Of a DNA stretch of 61,968 nt, positions 60,301 to 61,968 are shown piece by piece. The number at the start of each line of letters is the position of its first letter. Positions within the stretch are counted from its first letter, which is position 1. The position numbers and the translations under genes were made by a program. The notes below the pieces were generated by a model. It did not search any database and had not been told where the DNA came from. It worked only from the letters and a program-made list of their open reading frames with translations. Source of the DNA: Verrucomicrobiota bacterium (GTDB lineage Bacteria > Verrucomicrobiota > Verrucomicrobiia > Limisphaerales > JAEYXS01); the NCBI GenBank assembly GCA_023431185.1, contig JAEYXS010000056.1, positions 1 to 61,968 of the forward strand, read 5' to 3'.

Positions 60301-61863
60301 TTATGAGGCAGCCGGAGCCGGGGCGCCTTTTTCTGACGTCTTCCGCTCCCCTGCATGCCGCACCAGATCCGCCACCGTGATGGCTCCCGCCGTTTTCGCT
60401 TCCGCTTGCAAGATCGCCTCGAAATCCGCCTTCACCGGTTCACGCGCCGCATCCTCCTTCGTCTCCAACGAATGGCCGTTGCCGCAACGCAGCGCGTTCA
60501 GGATGTCCGCGCAGGTGATCTTCTCGATGGGGCGCGCCGGGGAGTAGCACGTCTCGCCGTTCACCACCTCGTTCAGAAGTTTTGCCGCTACCAAGGGTTG
60601 CAAGATCTGGCTGATCAACCGGCTCGGGGCCTCGATCTCTTGTGCCAGTGCTGCCGCCGAAGGTGCCTTCGCACCTTGCGCAAAGCGTTCTCCGATAACC
60701 TCAATCATGCGAAACGCCACAAATTCCCGGCCCCGCTGATGGATGCTCTCCGCCTGCCGTTCCTGCATGTATGTCTGGCGATTCTGAAAGGCATACGCCA
60801 CCTGCGCGCCGAAGAGCAGAATGAGCCACGAAAAATATAGACCGCTCAGGAACACCGGGATCGCTCCCAGCGAACCGTACACCTTGCTCGCCGTGATCAC
60901 TTTGCTGGCAAAGAGCACATTGAATGAACTGTTCGCCATCCAGAGGCCGCCGCCTACCAATCCGCCGATGAACGCCGCGCTCGGCTTCACCTTCGTGTTC
61001 GGGATGAGCTGGTAAAACATCGTGAAGATCAGGATCAACACCACCAGCGGCACGAACGTGAAAAACACTTCCGACATGATCGGCCACGCCTGCATCTTGT
61101 TACGGATATACTCGAAGCGCGATGACACCGTGACCCCCAGCGCCAGCACCATGAAGAGCGGCCCCAACGTGATCACCGCCCAATACTGCACCGCCCGCGC
61201 CACCCAGTTCCGCCCCCGCGCCACACCCCAGATGTCGTTGAAAGTCGTTTCGATGTTGCTCAGCAACAGGATGGCGACGCCGATGAGTGCGACTGTACCT
61301 GTCACTCCCAGCGTGCCGCTGTGGATGTTGGCGATGAACTCGTTGATCTTCTTCACCACCTCCTCGCGCGCGTTCGCCGCGCTCTTGTCCGATGTGTTCG
61401 AGACCAGGCCCAATTGCGGTGCCACCTCATCCACGATCGTATTCACCATCTTCTGCACCGGGTCTTCCGCCACCAGGACGGCCTCGCCCAGTTCATTCGT
61501 GCCCATCGCCGCCCGCACCAGATTCGTGCCTGTCACAGAGACGACCCCCTGCGCATTCGTCGTGGTCACCAGCACCTCGCGCGGTTTGTCCTCGAACCTC
61601 GCATTCTTCAGGAACGACGCCGACACCCCGATACCCACCGCCAGCAACGGGATCAACGCCAGCAACGTCGCATACGCCAGCGCCGAGGCCCGCACCGGAC
61701 AACGATTCGTCACGAAACTCCGCCCCACCATCATCCAGAAATGCAGGAACTGCTGGAGTGGCGTCACCTCCTGCTCCCCGCGGCCGAAGAGGCTCCGTTC
61801 ATCGAACAACGCCTCGAACTCCCGCCGCAACCGTTTCCAAAACTCTGCCATTTTTTTCGCCAT
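60301..61863 (-). CDS. YihY/BrkB-family membrane protein
   Basis: From the ATG at 61863, with GTAGGGG just upstream, the protein has 520 residues. The family core (RASALAYATLLALIPLLAVGIGV at about 60, then six membrane helices, WGVARGRNWVARAVQYWAVITLGPLF, and GSLGAIPVFLSGLYFSWLILLFGAQVAYAF) matches YihY/BrkB, once wrongly called ribonuclease BN. A periplasmic insert of about 100 residues follows the first helix. The last 130 residues form a soluble winged-helix-like part (LAQEIEAPSRLISQILQPLVAAKLL). The substrate is unknown. The window ends 105 bases upstream. Confidence 0.9.
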   Translation of the reverse strand: MAKKMAEFWKRLRREFEALFDERSLFGRGEQEVTPLQQFLHFWMMVGRSFVTNRCPVRASALAYATLLALIPLLAVGIGVSASFLKNARFEDKPREVLVTTTNAQGVVSVTGTNLVRAAMGTNELGEAVLVAEDPVQKMVNTIVDEVAPQLGLVSNTSDKSAANAREEVVKKINEFIANIHSGTLGVTGTVALIGVAILLLSNIETTFNDIWGVARGRNWVARAVQYWAVITLGPLFMVLALGVTVSSRFEYIRNKMQAWPIMSEVFFTFVPLVVLILIFTMFYQLIPNTKVKPSAAFIGGLVGGGLWMANSSFNVLFASKVITASKVYGSLGAIPVFLSGLYFSWLILLFGAQVAYAFQNRQTYMQERQAESIHQRGREFVAFRMIEVIGERFAQGAKAPSAAALAQEIEAPSRLISQILQPLVAAKLLNEVVNGETCYSPARPIEKITCADILNALRCGNGHSLETKEDAAREPVKADFEAILQAEAKTAGAITVADLVRHAGERKTSEKGAPAPAAS

Positions 61864-61968
61864 CACCCCTACCCTAGCCATGAAACCCGGAAAGGGAAAT
61901 CCCGAATCCAACCCATCCCCCACCCCCTCACCGCGCGGAAACCACCCGCCCCCGCCCAATCACTATCC

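Overview
The window is chromosomal DNA from a GC-rich Gram-negative bacterium, most likely a member of the Verrucomicrobiota (Pedosphaera/Limisphaera-like). This rests on family content, not on a database search. The markers are a LamG-DUF1549-DUF1553 gene paired with a Tat-exported DUF1501 gene, a short ECF sigma factor overlapping a FecR-type anti-sigma gene that carries a DNRLRE-like domain, a DUF3276/PUR-alpha protein, a DUF362 protein, and many secreted hydrolases. No prophage, integrase, CRISPR array, rRNA or tRNA was seen. About 50 protein genes are present and all look intact.

Layout. 0-5.5 kb: two ECF sigma systems, one on the plus strand (sigma plus FecR regulator) and one on the minus strand (sigma, membrane anti-sigma, DUF3106 periplasmic protein), with an SRPBCC gene between them. 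5.6-20.5 kb: mostly housekeeping genes (NTF2-like protein, glnD, ycaQ-like glycosylase, acpS, pdxJ, an unknown lipoprotein, a TPR protein, a large hybrid histidine kinase, polX, thiD, a small membrane protein). 20.5-25 kb: four plus-strand genes, namely a secreted peptidase-like hydrolase, an atypical ROK protein, a secreted esterase and a PIG-L deacetylase; carbohydrate-related work is an inference. 25-33 kb: prs, DUF4870, Sel1 protein, the DUF1549/DUF1501 operon and a small secreted protein. 33-42.9 kb: UbiA prenyltransferase, GNAT, DUF362, TPR lipoprotein, cvpA-dnaG, MidA-type methyltransferase. 42.9-48.5 kb: a plus-strand series of pilT, a second PilT/PilU ATPase, a receiver-like protein, tlyA, nadK and a LacI regulator. 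48.5-62 kb: RsmB/NOP methyltransferase, SpecificRecomb-family membrane protein, dinB, a MacAB-type export operon, priA, PUR-alpha-like protein, a membrane protein and a YihY/BrkB protein.

The main finding outside genes is an intergenic repeat family built from GATTTACGA units. Five of six copies sit in sense orientation right after a stop codon (acpS, ubiA-like, DUF362, GNAT and the ABC permease). I also point out the PilT pair with its degenerate receiver-like partner, two envelope-type ECF operons with unusual third parties, a terminator-like hairpin whose loop holds a possible start codon, and a 15-base motif shared by two leader regions.
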